Assembly: GCA_016720635.1 (NCBI GenBank)
Contig: JADKKF010000026.1
Span: forward strand, 85,414 to 149,413
DNA length: 64,000 bases
Reading direction: 5' to 3'
Origin: Saprospiraceae bacterium
GTDB lineage: Bacteria; Bacteroidota; Bacteroidia; Chitinophagales; Saprospiraceae
The notes beneath the pieces were generated by a model. The model was not told the DNA's origin. It did no database searches and saw only the letters and a list, made by a program, of their open reading frames with translations. This document shows positions 63,492 through 64,000 of this stretch, one piece after another. The first letter of the stretch is position 1. Each line of letters opens with the position of its first letter. A program made the position numbers and the translations under genes.

Positions 63492-64000
63492 TTTGAAATA
63501 TAGTTATACATGTGCTTGAGGTACACCCATTTGTTCCTGTTACCGTTACACAATACGTACCTGGTGCGTTAACCGTTCTTGTCGCTCCTGTTATGCCTCC
63601 TGTCCATATATACGTCCCACCACCTGTCGCTGTTAACATGATACTTGGTACACTACATGTCAAGGTTGTGCTTGGACTGGCTGTGATACCTGCCGTAGGG
63701 ATTGTTCCATTTTGGAATATCGTTATACATGAGCTTGAGGTACACCCATTTGTTCCTGTTACCGTTACACAATACGTGCCTGGTGCGTTAACCGTTCGTG
63801 TCGCTCCTGTTATGCCTCCTGTCCATATATACGTCCCACCACCTGTCGCTGTTAACATGATACTTGGTACACTACATGTCAAGGTTGTGCTTGGACTGGC
63901 TGTGATACCTGCGGTTGGGATTGTTGCATTTTGAAATATAGTTATACATGTGCTTGAGGTACACCCATTTGTTCCTGTTACCGTTACACAATACGTGCCT
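63079..64000 (-). repeat. Tandem 219-base repeats in the adhesin gene
   Basis: Five successive starts of the same word (TTTGTTCCTG at 63091, 63310, 63530, 63749 and 63968) give a period of 219 bases, or 220 where one base is inserted. Units differ by only a few bases, and the array runs off the right edge, so its true copy number is unknown and may be collapsed. Confidence 0.9.
63433..64000 (-). CDS. Giant repetitive T9SS adhesin: fragment open to the right edge
   Basis: The frame is open from the window edge (GTYCVTVTGTNGCTSSTCIT) through further 73-residue repeats (TCSVPSIMLTATGGG, TGATRTVNAPG) to about 63480, where an extra base turns it into an unrelated tail ending at 63433. The N-terminus and signal peptide of the adhesin lie outside the window. 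Cysteine pairs in each repeat (TCSVP and CITIF) could form disulfides that stiffen a stalk. Confidence 0.75.
   Translation of the reverse strand, partial: GTYCVTVTGTNGCTSSTCITIFQNATIPTAGITASPSTTLTCSVPSIMLTATGGGTYIWTGGITGATRTVNAPGTYCVTVTGTNGCTSSSCITIFQNGTIPTAGITASPSTTLTCSVPSIMLTATGGGTYIWTGGITGATRTVNAPGTYCVTVTGTNGCTSSTCITIFQNATIPYGRYHSQSKHNLDM

Noticed and set aside
63079..63934. Two long plus-strand frames (146 and 140 codons) with repeats
   Set aside because: They are the antisense of the 219-base repeats; the minus-strand reading is clearly SprB/Ig-like and continues the adhesin.
63079..64000. Regular repeats that could suggest a CRISPR array
   Set aside because: The unit is 219 bases, is translated throughout and has no unique spacers; it is a protein-coding tandem repeat.
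1..64000. tRNA and rRNA genes, insertion sequences and phage genes
   Set aside because: I looked through the gaps and found no cloverleaf-like sequence, rRNA stretch, transposase with terminal repeats or phage structural gene. The Rpn-type protein is transposase-like in name only.

Overview
The window looks like a chromosome segment of a Bacteroidota bacterium, most likely of the Saprospiria type. The evidence is the many secreted proteins with a type IX secretion (T9SS) C-terminal sorting domain, -7 promoter boxes of the TAnnTTTG kind, a eukaryote-like class Ia ribonucleotide reductase, lipid A synthesis (lpxB), moderate-to-low GC and typical Bacteroidota genes (tryptophan 2,3-dioxygenase, DUF4269, BrxA/BrxB bacilliredoxin). 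The genus cannot be fixed from the sequence alone.

Layout. 1-4.7 kb: a NUDIX hydrolase fragment, allantoinase, an ABC exporter and prfB with its programmed frameshift, all on the minus strand. About 4.88-7.9 kb: long homopolymers and no believable genes, best read as a low-quality or junk assembly segment; the adjoining DEAD-box helicase is damaged at its C-terminus. 8-16.2 kb: helicase, kynA, a DUF4269 gene, a GT-C-type membrane protein and nrdB/nrdA, with a perfect inverted pair of DnaA boxes upstream of nrdB. 16.7-23.5 kb: a plus-strand cassette of two tandem secreted metallophosphoesterases, a YHYH protein, a DUF1566 protein and a HupE/UreJ-like membrane protein. 23.9-25.2 kb: three small cysteine-pair genes (thioredoxin-like, DUF2024, MarR-type regulator). 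25.2-29.1 kb: an Rpn-type nuclease and the fdx-iscX-tsaD-rluD set. 29.2-41.3 kb: S9 peptidase, secreted metzincin protease, TlpA-like protein, lipoprotein, TMEM175-like channel, alcohol dehydrogenase, glutamate synthase-like protein and an HExxH envelope protein. 41.5-47.1 kb: repair glycosylase, epimerase, xdhC, GNAT and xdhB. 47.5-53.2 kb: TPR protein, bacilliredoxin, Omp28-like protein, MFS permease, glycosyltransferase, outer-membrane protein. 53.2-56.7 kb: surE, a small membrane protein, lpxB and an acyltransferase. 56.9 kb to the right edge: one giant repetitive T9SS adhesin.

Genes that work together: allantoinase and xanthine dehydrogenase (purine breakdown, though 45 kb apart); nrdB and nrdA (deoxynucleotide synthesis); fdx and iscX (Fe-S assembly) with tsaD and rluD (RNA modification); surE, lpxB and the acyltransferase (envelope lipids and nucleotide salvage); and the 16.7-23.5 kb secreted phosphoesterase cassette, which is the best candidate for an undescribed functional system.

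Two themes run across the window. First, at least seven copies of a structured intergenic element (T-run, GGGCG, variable hairpins, a CGGGCT-like centre, CCCTnnCGC end) sit beside gene ends. Second, many genes carry single-base frameshifts, often in homopolymers (thioredoxin-like gene, xdhC, GNAT, TPR gene, adhesin). Together with the junk segment this points to uncorrected sequencing errors rather than real gene decay, so broken genes here should be treated as probably intact in the organism.
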